Shown piece after piece: positions 1-7,150 of a stretch of DNA of 42,165 nucleotides. Below the pieces are notes generated by a model that worked only from the letters and a program-made list of their open reading frames with translations, had not been told where the DNA came from and did no database searches. Every line of letters starts with the position of its first letter. The first letter of the stretch is position 1. Origin of the DNA: Deltaproteobacteria bacterium (GTDB taxonomy: Bacteria; Desulfobacterota; GWC2-55-46; DRQE01); contig JAJRSM010000056.1 of the NCBI GenBank assembly GCA_024278765.1, positions 1-42,165 on the forward strand. The letters are read 5' to 3'. The position numbers and the translations under genes were made by a program.

Positions 1-108
1 AGCAAGATATTTGATTACATAGAGGTCTTTTATAACAGACAGAGAAAACATTCTACTCTCGGCTACAAATCGCCTCTCGCATTTGAAGAACAGCGAAAAG
101 TAGCTTAA
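1..108 (+). CDS. IS3-family transposase (OrfB, integrase core), C-terminal fragment
   Basis: The reading frame is open from base 1 to a TAA at 106-108. It encodes the typical IS3 OrfB tail: [19 protein letters not shown] followed by SPLAFE. This segment closes the rve/DDE integrase core, in which the last catalytic Glu lies just upstream (outside the window). The fragment is partial at its 5' end because of the window boundary, so intactness cannot be judged. It differs clearly from the IS3 fragment at the other end of the window, so the two are not copies of the same element. Confidence 0.8.
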   Translation, partial: SKIFDYIEVFYNRQRKHSTLGYKSPLAFEEQRKVA

Positions 109-138
109 CTCTGTGTCTACTTTATCGGGGGAAGATCA
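1..138 (+). mobile_element. IS3-family insertion sequence, right-end fragment
   Basis: This is the 3' end of an IS3-family element cut by the window edge. It holds the last 35 codons of the DDE transposase, then a terminal sequence running TGTCTAC...GGGGGAAGATCA and ending in CA at 137-138. That is the usual form of an IS3-group right end. Where the rest of the element lies cannot be seen. Confidence 0.75.
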
Positions 139-313
139 GTTTTAATGAGATAAGATTTCTGAATATACATATCGAGAAAATAACTGGCTAGAAGTTTTTT
201 GAGTAGTTTTTGTTTTTCCCTCCCCCTTGATGGGGAGGTCTGAGACCTACGGGTAAGGTGGGGGAAGCAACGTACTTATAGGTAGATTTTTAATCTTTTT
301 ATGGGGGAAGCTA

Positions 314-1585
314 ATGAGTGTTGTAGAGCGGAGTGTGGCAGAACTGGTCAAGGATATCGCAGTAAAGGCAGTGCAGGCGTCAAGAGAACTTTCCAGGCTT
401 GGTAGTGCTGTAAAGGACGCTGCTCTTTTAAGGATGGCGGACGATATCGAAAAAAATGCTGCCACCTTGCAGGAAGAAAATAAGAAGGACCTGGCAGGTG
501 CGAAAGAGCGAGGCATATCAAAGGCCATGCTCGACAGGTTGACTCTATCGGATAAGGTCTTAAAAGGCATGGCAGAAGGCTTACGCGAAGTCGCAGCCTT
601 GCCAGACCCGGTCGGTGAGATAACAGGGATGACGACTCGTCCAAATGGCCTTAAGGTCGGCAGGATGCGTATCCCGCTTGGTGTTATCGGGATTATCTAT
701 GAGTCCAGACCGAACGTAACGGCAGACGCAGCGGGGCTGTGTATGAAGAGCGGCAATGCCGTAGTGCTCAGAGGCGGGAGCGAGGCCGTGCACTCAAACC
801 TTGCGATAGCCGGAATTTTGAGAGCTGCCGCCAAGGCCTCGGGCGTTCCTGAGGACGCAGTACAGGTTATCCCCATAACCGAGCGCGAAGCCGTAACAGA
901 GATGCTAAAGCTTGAAGAGCAGATAGATATAATTATTCCTCGCGGGGGTGAGAGCCTTATCCGCTTTGTTGTCGAGAACTCACGCATCCCGGTTATCAAA
1001 CATTATAAAGGCGTATGTAGCGTCTTTATAGACGGCTCGGCTGAGCTTCAGATGGCCGAAGATATTGCTTTTAACGCAAAGGTGCAAAGGCCGGGGGTCT
1101 GCAACTCTATGGAGACCCTGCTGGTGCACGAGGCTGTAGCAGAAGAATTTCTGCCGATCATAGGGGAGCGATATAAAGAGGCCGGCGTAGAGATCAGGGG
1201 CTGCGAAAAGACCTGTGAAATATTAAAAGACGCAACGCCTGCTACCGAGGCTGATTGGGGGGAAGAATATTTGGACCTTATTATTGCCGTAAAGGTCGTT
1301 GCGGATATGGACGAGGCCATTGCAATGATAGAGCAGTACGGGTCTTTACACACAGAAACTATCGTCACGAGTGATTACCAGAACTCCAAGAGGTTTATCG
1401 AGTCGGTTAATTCTTCTACCGTTATGGTAAATGCATCGACCCGGTTCAGCGACGGTCATCAGTTGGGGCTCGGCGCAGAGATCGGCATCTCAACGACCAA
1501 ACTCCATGCCTTCGGCCCGATGGGGCTGGAAGAACTCACTACGCGTAAGTTCATTGTATATGGCGAGGGGCAGGTTAGGGAGTAG
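314..1585 (+). CDS. proA: Gamma-glutamyl phosphate reductase
   Basis: This is the second step of proline synthesis: NADPH-dependent reduction of gamma-glutamyl phosphate to glutamate semialdehyde in the cytoplasm. The 423 aa length matches the family. Visible landmarks are the nucleotide-site region [17 protein letters not shown] at about 120-136, a glycine-rich [13 protein letters not shown] segment, and the catalytic cysteine C263 in [15 protein letters not shown]. The C-terminal part has the family signature around [10 protein letters not shown] and LGAEIGIS. The ATG follows a GGGGGAAG stretch that can act as a ribosome site. No proB lies in the window. The gene is followed by 336 bp of repeats, so it is probably transcribed alone. 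Confidence 0.96.
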   Translation: MSVVERSVAELVKDIAVKAVQASRELSRLGSAVKDAALLRMADDIEKNAATLQEENKKDLAGAKERGISKAMLDRLTLSDKVLKGMAEGLREVAALPDPVGEITGMTTRPNGLKVGRMRIPLGVIGIIYESRPNVTADAAGLCMKSGNAVVLRGGSEAVHSNLAIAGILRAAAKASGVPEDAVQVIPITEREAVTEMLKLEEQIDIIIPRGGESLIRFVVENSRIPVIKHYKGVCSVFIDGSAELQMAEDIAFNAKVQRPGVCNSMETLLVHEAVAEEFLPIIGERYKEAGVEIRGCEKTCEILKDATPATEADWGEEYLDLIIAVKVVADMDEAIAMIEQYGSLHTETIVTSDYQNSKRFIESVNSSTVMVNASTRFSDGHQLGLGAEIGISTTKLHAFGPMGLEELTTRKFIVYGEGQVRE

Positions 1586-1921
1586 GGGGGGGGGCATATG
1601 ATTGCCCTTTGCACTTTGCTGCCCTTGCCCCGAATGCAATACCGGTAGGTAGCTCAGCAGGGTGCTGCGCGCAGCATATCCATTAATACGATTCTTTACT
1701 GCGCACGGCATAGTACTACAACAGGTTTTGTCTTTGCGGCAAAGCCGCTATGCCTCCGGTGCAACCGGTGCTGCGCATAGCAAAGTTTATTAATATGGTT
1801 TTCACTGCCCATAACACCTAACTTCCAGATGGAGATTATCCCGCCGCAAGTGGTTTACCCCGCCGCAGGTGGTTTACCCCGCCGCTGGCGGTTTACCCCG
1901 CCGCTGGCGGTTGGAGAATAT
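1586..1921. other. Repeat-filled intergenic region between proA and the SAM-hydrolase gene
   Basis: No gene is seen in this 336-bp gap. It holds the modular palindromic repeat family, including a CTCCGGTGCAACCGG module at 1754-1768 and GCGGCAAAGCCGC at about 1736, and a 19-bp tandem array at 1842-1910. A reading frame from 1829 runs through the array into the next gene. The first 31 residues would be repeat-encoded, so I reject that earlier start. Confidence 0.7.
1842..1910 (+). repeat. 19-bp tandem repeat, about 3.6 copies
   Basis: The units start at 1842, 1861, 1880 and 1899 with consensus CGCCGC(A/T)(A/G)G(T/C)GGTTTACCC. Each unit is a short palindrome such as CCGCAGGTGG joined to a constant GTTTACCCC spacer. 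The array ends 12 bp before the likely start codon of the next gene. The same 19-bp design recurs in the opposite orientation at 8742-8817. Confidence 0.85.
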
Positions 1922-2734
1922 ATGTCTACAATCATAACGCTTACAACAGATTTCGGCAATAAAGACCCATGGGTCGGTGCGGTTAAGGGGGTTATCTTAT
2001 CGATTAATCCCGAGGCTATTATTGTTGATATCTCTCACGGTATATCGCAGCAGCAGGTCGTTGAGGGGTCGTTTGTGCTTTCGCACGCCTACCCTTATTT
2101 CCCAAAAGGTACTATCCATGTTGCTGTTGTAGACCCGGGTGTGGGCACGGAGCGTCGCCCTGTTCTGATAGAAACCGAGCGGTATTTCTTTATCGGCCCT
2201 GATAACGGCCTTTTTACTCAGGTCTTGACCGGGGAGAATGTCAAGCAGGTAATAGAACTGGATAATAGCGATTATTTTCTGCCTGATGTTAGCATGACCT
2301 TTCATGGCCGTGATATTTTTGCGCCGACCGCCGCGCATCTGAGCCTTGGGGTAGCTCCCTCGCAGATGGGGACTATGATGGAAGAGTCCATTACACTTGA
2401 GCTTCCATGCGTCGAGATCTCTCCTGATATAATCAGAGGTGAGGTACTTTATATCGATTCTTTTGGAAACCTTATTACCAATATAAAAGAAACTGATCTC
2501 TCTGAAATGCTCGCATGTGGAGATATTGATATAGACGTTCGGTGGCGTACTATTCATGGTCTGGTAGAGAGCTATACTGAGGGTAGTCATGGCGAGCGGA
2601 CAGATGGTGCCGTTGCCTTGATCGGTAGCTCTGGTTTTTTAGAGATAGCGGCCTTTAAAGATAATGCGGCAGTAGCCCTTGGCGTAAGTGTCGGAGAAAG
2701 GGTTGATATAAGGTTGCGGCTTAAACTGTCATGA
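1922..2734 (+). CDS. SAM hydroxide adenosyltransferase (DUF62 family)
   Basis: The family uses hydroxide to split S-adenosylmethionine into adenosine and methionine, and is related to fluorinase and chlorinase. From the chosen ATG at 1922 the protein is 270 aa, the usual length, and begins at once with the core strand IITLTTDFG. Other landmarks are VVDPGVGTERRPV, the GPDNGLF loop and FHGRDIFAPTAAHLSLG, followed by the C-terminal beta-barrel with DSFGNLITNI. A longer ATG frame from 1829 was rejected because its extra residues come from tandem repeats; TGGAGA sits just before 1922. The stop overlaps the dtd start by 4 bases (ATGA), so the two genes are translationally coupled. The cellular purpose of this family remains uncertain. 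Confidence 0.9.
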   Translation: MSTIITLTTDFGNKDPWVGAVKGVILSINPEAIIVDISHGISQQQVVEGSFVLSHAYPYFPKGTIHVAVVDPGVGTERRPVLIETERYFFIGPDNGLFTQVLTGENVKQVIELDNSDYFLPDVSMTFHGRDIFAPTAAHLSLGVAPSQMGTMMEESITLELPCVEISPDIIRGEVLYIDSFGNLITNIKETDLSEMLACGDIDIDVRWRTIHGLVESYTEGSHGERTDGAVALIGSSGFLEIAAFKDNAAVALGVSVGERVDIRLRLKLS

Positions 2735-3183
2735 GAGTAGTTCTGCAACGAGTAAAAGAAGCCTCTGTTAGCGTAGATGGCGAGGTACTTGCAAGCATTG
2801 GCACGGGCCTGCTCATCCTTGTTGGTGTTGAAGAGGGCGATACCGAGACCGATGCGGATTATATAGCTAATAAGATATCCGGTATACGTATATTCTCAGA
2901 CGGCGAAGGTAAGATGAATCTGGCTTGCCTGGAGGCAGGTGGCTCCGTCCTGGCGATCTCTCAGTTTACCCTGCACGGTGACGCTCGAAAGGGGCGGCGT
3001 CCTTCTTTTATAAAGGCAGCTCGTCCCGAGACGGCGCGTCCTTTAATGGAGCTATTATTAGTAGAGAAGATAAGCGGCATGGGACTAGAGGTAGGCACAG
3101 GACGTTTCGGTGCTCATATGGAAGTTGCTCTTGTTAACGATGGCCCTATTACGATATTGTTAGATAGTAAGAAGCTTTTTTGA
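2731..3183 (+). CDS. dtd: D-aminoacyl-tRNA deacylase
   Basis: This is a chirality proofreading enzyme that removes D-amino acids (and glycine mischarged on tRNA-Ala) from tRNAs in the cytoplasm. At 150 aa it is full length for the DTD fold. The two signature motifs are present: SQFTLHGDARKGRRPSF at about 77-93 and, near the C-terminus, GRFGAHMEVALVNDGPIT, which contains the cross-subunit Gly-cisPro-like catalytic region. It overlaps the preceding gene by 4 bases and is 26 bases from the next gene on the same strand, so a three-gene unit with the following lipoprotein is possible. Nothing unusual is seen in the protein. Confidence 0.95.
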   Translation: MRVVLQRVKEASVSVDGEVLASIGTGLLILVGVEEGDTETDADYIANKISGIRIFSDGEGKMNLACLEAGGSVLAISQFTLHGDARKGRRPSFIKAARPETARPLMELLLVEKISGMGLEVGTGRFGAHMEVALVNDGPITILLDSKKLF

Positions 3184-3209
3184 ACTCGAATACTTCTGGA
3201 GGTTTTTAA

Positions 3210-3701
3210 ATGAAGAAGATTTTATTTATATTATTGGCCGGTGTTTTTGTGGGCGGCTGTACGATAGGTATGGGGGCTGGGACCGGTGGGCATCATAGTG
3301 GAGTATCAATCGGTGCCTCGACTGAGTTAAATGCCGGAAATCCAGATAAAAGGCGTGAGCTAAAACTGCCTGCTAAAGTAAAGGTTAGACAGAAGGCAAA
3401 GATGCGCGAGCATATGCAGACCCTTAGTGATATAACTCGTGCTATCTATGAAAACGACCTGCAAGAGGCCGGTACTATCGCGCACGAGAGACTTGGCTGG
3501 AATGAAAAGGAAGAGAAGAAATGCAAGGCCGTCTCTGAAAAAACAAACGAGCCCGAGTTTCTCAAACTCGGAATGGCCGTCCATACAAAGGCCGATGAGC
3601 TTTCAAAATACGCGCTCGCTGGCGATAGAGATAAAGCAATCCTCGCACTATCAGAACTTATTAACCGTTGTAATGGCTGTCATAAGGTCTTTAGACACTA
3701 A
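3210..3701 (+). CDS. Haem-binding lipoprotein, cytochrome c class II-like
   Basis: This is a 163-aa exported protein. Residues 1-17 form a lipoprotein signal with lipobox VGGC and acylation at C17. A Gly/Ser-rich linker follows, then a charged helical region. The only covalent haem motif, C154-N-G-C157-H158, sits ten residues from the C-terminus. A CxxCH near the end of a helical bundle is the arrangement of cytochrome c-prime/c556-type proteins, which bind small ligands such as NO or act in electron transfer. The ribosome site is TGGAGG before the ATG at 3210. The partner is unknown; the nitrate-respiration setting suggests N-oxide binding, but that is inference. Confidence 0.75.
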   Translation: MKKILFILLAGVFVGGCTIGMGAGTGGHHSGVSIGASTELNAGNPDKRRELKLPAKVKVRQKAKMREHMQTLSDITRAIYENDLQEAGTIAHERLGWNEKEEKKCKAVSEKTNEPEFLKLGMAVHTKADELSKYALAGDRDKAILALSELINRCNGCHKVFRH

Positions 3702-4247
3702 GCAACTGCGTTGCGGCAACCCACATGCGTGGGGACAACGCTCATCAGATAGTTCTGTGTCGTGCGTAGTGAGGAATTATCTTGATGAATATGCTGTATG
3801 TAGTGCTTGCTGTACGGCGAGTACCCTGCGGCGGGGCAAACCACCTGCGATGGGGCAAAGCGACCTCGTCGCAAAGATAAAAAACAAATCGCCCTTTTAA
3901 ACCCCTCTTTAAGAAAAGGGGGAAGTATATAATATCCAATTTGTCATGCTGAATTTATTTCAGCATCTGTAGTGTTTTTACTTTAGTTAAATACAGATCC
4001 TGAAGGCTATAACCAGTCTTAGACTGCAAGTTCAGGATGACAAGTTTGAAAAAAAGTAGCACTAAATTAATTAATGAATTTGCTGTGCGGCCCCATGCGG
4101 GGCGGCGAAGTGGGGTAGGCCGCCATTTATGTATTCATGTCTTTGCGAGCGTAGCGAAGCAATCTCGTCTTTCAAGTTTGTCACGCTGACCGTCTAAGAC
4201 GGCTTGTTGATTCATTTCAGCATCTGTTTTTTTAATTGTGGACGTTG
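3702..4247. other. 546-bp intergenic region filled with repeats
   Basis: No convincing gene is seen. The left part (3705-3870) is built of modular palindrome repeats, for example CCACATGCGTGGGG, CCTGCGGCGGGGCAAA, CACCTGCGATGGGGCAAAG and GCGACCTCGTCGC. The right part holds the TGTCATGCTGAA...TTCAGGATGACA inverted repeat (3942-4042) and a GCGAGCGTAGCGAAGCAATCTCGTC repeat at about 4146-4170. Short open frames here are repeat translations. Confidence 0.7.
3942..4042. repeat. Dispersed TGTCATGCTGAA inverted repeat, copy 1
   Basis: The ends TGTCATGCTGAA and TTCAGGATGACA are nearly inverted copies. The interior TTTATTTCAGCATCTGTAGT and a CAGATCCTGAA segment recur at 14684-14783 in the same order. 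This is a roughly 100-bp intergenic mobile-type repeat without a coding frame. Confidence 0.8.
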
Positions 4248-5336
4248 TTAGGACTGCGCTACGCCGTCTCTTGAGGTATTTTTGACGCTATACATTGCCT
4301 TGTCGGCGAGTTGCAGCAGCTCTACCTTGTCCTTTGCATCGTCTGGGAAGGTCGTCAGCCCGATACTGACGGTAAGCGAGGTGTTTATGCCTTCTTCTTG
4401 TAGGAATTTTTCAGCTTTTATCGCCCAGCGTATCTTCTCGGCGACGAGATAGGCCTTATCTTTAGGGGCTGCCGGCAGCAGTATTACAAACTCGTCGCCT
4501 CCGTAGCGGCAGATGATATCCGAGCTTCTAACCATTCTTTTTAAGACCTCTGCGACCTCTGCCAGTAGTCTGCTTCCGCACAGATGCCCGTGTTTGTCAT
4601 TTACGTCTTTGAAGTGGTCCAAGTCCATAAATATCATAGAGAGCTTGTAGTTGTAGCGACGGGCCCTTTCTACCTCGTTTTCTAGGAACTGCTGCAGGTA
4701 TCTGGAGTTGAAGAGCCCTGTAAGATCATCGGTAATGGTTAGTTCTTGGACCTTATCAAAGAGCCTGGAGTTCTCAATTGCTATTGCTGTATAATCGGCA
4801 AGGGTCTCAAGCAGCAGAAGATCGTCCTTGCTAAATGAATTGTCGTTGTTGTTGTTTATCAGCTCTATCGCCCCGAGCACCTTACCACGGACCATAAGCG
4901 GGACACATGCCACTGATTTTGTCTGAAAGCCTGATACTTTATCAGTCTTTTTAGAGAATCTAGGGTCAATGCTAACGTCAGGGATGACAAGTGATTTACC
5001 TTCTTTGGCAACCCAGCCGACGATACCCTCACCGGGTTGAAGTCTTATATTTCTGCGTTTTTCCGCACCTTCGCCGATAGCAATCTCAAAGGTAAGCTCA
5101 CTTGTTTCTTGATCTATCAGTAGTAAAGACCAGTTTTTGGGTGTTAGTAGTTCGCTGATCTGCGCCATTAATATCTTGAGAATTTCACGCAGATCAAGAG
5201 AAGAGGTAAGGGCCTTGCCTATGTGGTTGAAGGTTTTGAGCTGGCCTATTCTCTGAGTATGTTCTGTGGCGCAGATATCCTGTGTTTTATTATTTTCTGT
5301 TTGTGAGCCTATATTTTTTTTATTTGATTCGTTCAC
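4248..5336 (-). CDS. GAF-domain diguanylate cyclase
   Basis: This 362-aa cytoplasmic signalling protein makes cyclic di-GMP from two GTP. After a polar N-terminus, a GAF sensor domain spans about residues 48-192 (PGEGIVGWVAKEGKSLVIPD, followed by a VPLMVRGKVLGAIELIN strand pair). A GGDEF domain follows at about 200-355. The active-site motif is an exact GGDEF at 279-283 in CRYGGDEFVILLPA. An RxxD inhibitory site (R270-S-S-D273) lies five residues before it, so product inhibition is expected. No membrane segment or EAL domain is present. The GAF ligand is unknown. The gene stands alone on the minus strand, between repeats and an IS200-like remnant. Confidence 0.93.
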   Translation of the reverse strand: MNESNKKNIGSQTENNKTQDICATEHTQRIGQLKTFNHIGKALTSSLDLREILKILMAQISELLTPKNWSLLLIDQETSELTFEIAIGEGAEKRRNIRLQPGEGIVGWVAKEGKSLVIPDVSIDPRFSKKTDKVSGFQTKSVACVPLMVRGKVLGAIELINNNNDNSFSKDDLLLLETLADYTAIAIENSRLFDKVQELTITDDLTGLFNSRYLQQFLENEVERARRYNYKLSMIFMDLDHFKDVNDKHGHLCGSRLLAEVAEVLKRMVRSSDIICRYGGDEFVILLPAAPKDKAYLVAEKIRWAIKAEKFLQEEGINTSLTVSIGLTTFPDDAKDKVELLQLADKAMYSVKNTSRDGVAQS

Positions 5337-5553
5337 TACTTAAGAATACCTCAGAGTTGTATTTATTGTCCAGCCTTAATAGTAACTCCATAGTAAGCCC
5401 TTTATCTGGTAACAACTGAATCTTAAAGGTTATTTTATTGGAGTTTGGTCTTAATTTAGATCCCAGGTGATATTGTTCCAAATTGATAGTATTACAACCA
5501 TTTTTATCGGAGAATAGTTGTGAAAACTTTAGAGTTTTATTAAGCCGTTAAAA

Positions 5554-6096
5554 CACCAGACTCCTGTCTGGTGATGGATAGGCAGTCCATGCGATATGGC
5601 AATAGTGCTGTTAATGTTATATAAGAGTACTCATGAGATTTCGAAAGAGTACACATGCTGTCTACAAGACTGAGTATCATATCGTATGGACTCCTCGATA
5701 TCGTAAGAAGTTATTTGTAGATGGCGTAAAGCAGTACGCAGAAGGTATACTGTAGCATCTTGATGGTTTGGAAGAAGATATCGAGGTGATAAAGGTTAAT
5801 GTACAGAGCGACCATGTTCATATGGTGATGGTAATACCTCCGAGAGTTTCAGTTGCGAGGGTTGTGCAATTTATGAAGTCTCGAACTGCGAAGATATTGA
5901 AGGATAAATTTCCATATATGGGCCGTGAGATATGGGGGCGAACTGGGATCTGGTCACGAGGATATTGTGTTTCAACGGTTGGTCTAAATGAGAAGCAAAT
6001 TTTAGCATATGTTGAGCATCAAGAGAAAGAAGACAAGGGGCAACTGGAACTCGAATTAAAGTAGCTAATTTAGATACCGCCGACTCCTGTCGGCGG
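5554..6096 (+). mobile_element. IS200-like element with a nonsense-mutated transposase
   Basis: A single HUH transposase frame is bracketed by two hairpins. The left, 5554-5573, has an 8-bp stem CACCAGAC/GTCTGGTG. The right, 6077-6096, has an 8-bp stem CCGCCGAC/GTCGGCGG. Both have the same TCCT loop. Subterminal hairpins are the substrates of Y1 transposases in IS200/IS605 and REP-associated systems. The outer ends of the element cannot be fixed by eye. Confidence 0.7.
5633..6064 (+). pseudogene. tnpA: IS200-like / REP-type Y1 transposase with an in-frame stop
   Basis: Reading from ATG 5633 gives a 143-codon Y1_Tnp protein interrupted only by a TAG at 5753-5755 (codon 41). The N-terminal part carries the family start HAVYKTEYHIVWTPRYRKK. 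After the stop come the metal-binding HUH-type motif DHVHMVMVIPP and the C-terminal helix GYCVSTVGLNEKQILAYVEHQ with the candidate nucleophilic Tyr. The frame is otherwise intact, so inactivation looks recent, or the element is mobilised in trans. Translation restarting at 5768 would lack the first beta strand. Suppression of the TAG is possible but nothing supports it. Confidence 0.85.
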
Positions 6097-6364
6097 AGGT
6101 TCATTGTTCAAATATCTTGACTTTTTTTTCCAAAATAGCTAGGATTACAGGTAATTCATCCATAGGGGTGGGGTTCTAGAGAATAGCAGTACTAATTTAA
6201 GACGAGGAGGTGTCTATAGCAAAATAAAATAAGGAGTATCAGTACTGTTTGTTTGACGGTTTATACCCCAGGCGGAGAGCGTGTATTTAGAGGAATCCCA
6301 GTAGTTGGTACCGGCTTAGCCGGAACTGTAACCAGGATACGTAGCAGGCACCCGGAGTAGTAAG
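6097..6364. other. Leader region with a possible short peptide and hairpin
   Basis: No established gene is seen. A 35-codon frame from TTG 6253 to TAG 6358 reads sensibly (GGERVFRGIPVVGTGLAG) but has no good ribosome site. The hairpin CCGGC-TTA-GCCGG lies at about 6310-6322. Two AGTACT palindromes lie about 52 bp apart near 6189 and 6241. This may be part of a structured 5' leader. Confidence 0.35.
6117..6145 (+). promoter_or_regulatory. Candidate sigma-70 promoter for the usp-narK transcript
   Basis: TTGACT (6117-6122), a 17-bp spacer and TAGGAT (6140-6145) make a moderate match. If used, it gives a leader of nearly 490 nt before the universal stress gene. The strength is uncertain because the -10 matches only partly. 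Confidence 0.35.
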
Positions 6365-6643
6365 TTGAAAGAAGTACTAAATTTTTTAAAGACTTTTATA
6401 GTTGTAAAGATATCCGGCTTCTATACTGAGGCACTGACGCATATGCGTGGTGTAATAGTAGGTTTGTCGGTTTTTTTCATTTCGGGTTCTGTTTTGTCTC
6501 AAGGTGCCGCATTAATACCATCTATACCAAAGGTAAGCTTGGATTCCTTACACGACTACACGTATACTACCCATTTTGCACGCCAGTCTTCTCAGTGGCT
6601 GTGTAAGGCTGTCAGACTGGCGTTTAAGGAGGTCTGCTACTAA
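6365..6643 (+). CDS. Hypothetical small protein with one predicted membrane segment
   Basis: I do not recognise this 92-aa frame. It starts at TTG 6365, eight bases after CGGAG, and its TAA overlaps the ATG of the universal stress gene by one base, which would couple them. Residues about 28-51 (RGVIVGLSVFFISGSVLSQG) form a hydrophobic segment after a basic and aromatic N-terminus. The last third overlaps two interlocking inverted repeats at 6546-6623, so this sequence may be constrained as RNA rather than as protein. Either it is a real small membrane protein, or it is a leader that happens to be open. I slightly favour the RNA reading for its 3' part. Confidence 0.35.
   Translation: MKEVLNFLKTFIVVKISGFYTEALTHMRGVIVGLSVFFISGSVLSQGAALIPSIPKVSLDSLHDYTYTTHFARQSSQWLCKAVRLAFKEVCY
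6546..6632 (+). promoter_or_regulatory. Possible H-type pseudoknot next to the usp ribosome site
   Basis: CCTTACAC (6546-6553) pairs perfectly with GTGTAAGG (6601-6608). ACGCCAGTCT (6580-6589) pairs perfectly with AGACTGGCGT (6614-6623). The second stem starts inside the loop of the first and closes 3' of it, which is the geometry of an H-type pseudoknot. The Shine-Dalgarno AAGGAGG (6626-6632) follows three bases later. Such a fold could control access to the usp start codon. No known riboswitch class was recognised. Confidence 0.45.
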
Positions 6644-7077
6644 TGAAGATTATGTTTTGTTACGATGGATCTGAAATTGCCGATAAGGCACTGGCTAAGA
6701 CGATTAAGTATTTTCAATGTCAGAAGCCGGATATGGTCATCTTGACCGTTGTGGAAGAGCCTCGTGATGCAAGTATGGAAAACGAAGAGATCTTTGAGAT
6801 TTGGAAGCAGGAGCGTCACAATGATCTGAGAAAGGCCGCTGAGTTTGTGGCTGGACAAGGTCTTGAGGTTGACGCTATTTTGGCCACTGGAGATCCCAGA
6901 GAGATGATTCTGGAGGCCGCAGAAAAGAAGGATCCTGAGTTAATAGTTATCGCCAGACGCGGTATAGGAGAGGCTTTGGTGAAAAGGATGGTGCTTGGAA
7001 GCGTAAGTGCCTATGTCGTTCGCCACGCACAGCGCCCGGTGATGGTCATGACTCTTAAAAAAGGAGAGGTATTGTAA
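6643..7077 (+). CDS. Universal stress protein (UspA family)
   Basis: This is a 144-aa single-domain Usp with the Rossmann-like alpha/beta fold. It begins with the usual strand and loop, MFCYDGSEIADKAL. It has a central ATGDPREMILEAA segment and ends with the nucleotide-binding signature RRGIGEALVKRMVLGSVS, matching the G-x9-G-S pattern of ATP-binding members. The ribosome site AAGGAGG lies 10 bases upstream. It is followed after 73 bp by a nitrate/nitrite transporter gene on the same strand, with only a weak hairpin between, so co-expression is likely. A role in anaerobic or nitrate stress is inferred from this context; the family itself is functionally diverse. Confidence 0.9.
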   Translation: MKIMFCYDGSEIADKALAKTIKYFQCQKPDMVILTVVEEPRDASMENEEIFEIWKQERHNDLRKAAEFVAGQGLEVDAILATGDPREMILEAAEKKDPELIVIARRGIGEALVKRMVLGSVSAYVVRHAQRPVMVMTLKKGEVL

Positions 7078-7078
7078 T

Positions 7079-7114
7079 AAGGCTGGTTCTGTTTTACAGG
7101 GACGAGCCTTTTTT
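7079..7114 (+). terminator. Weak intrinsic terminator or attenuator between usp and narK
   Basis: AAGGCT...AGCCTT closes an imperfect hairpin followed by a run of T ending at 7114. The internal pairing has mismatches, so partial read-through into the transporter gene is plausible. Confidence 0.5.
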
Positions 7115-7150
7115 CAATCTCTTTCCAAGCTTACAGGAGGCTACACATTC

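Noticed and set aside
1829-1921. Longer N-terminus for the SAM hydroxide adenosyltransferase starting at ATG 1829
   Set aside because: The extra 31 residues are translations of a 19-bp tandem repeat, and the conserved domain starts right after ATG 1922.
3439-3900. 153-aa frame overlapping the haem lipoprotein in another phase
   Set aside because: It is a shadow of the real gene continued into repeat sequence; there is no ribosome site or family features.
5753-5755. Recoding of TAG (for example as pyrrolysine) in the IS200 transposase and in the 27.7-kb gene
   Set aside because: The second gene also has a frameshift, several genes end normally in TAG, and no stop-codon context or pyl genes are seen. 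Plain mutation is simpler.
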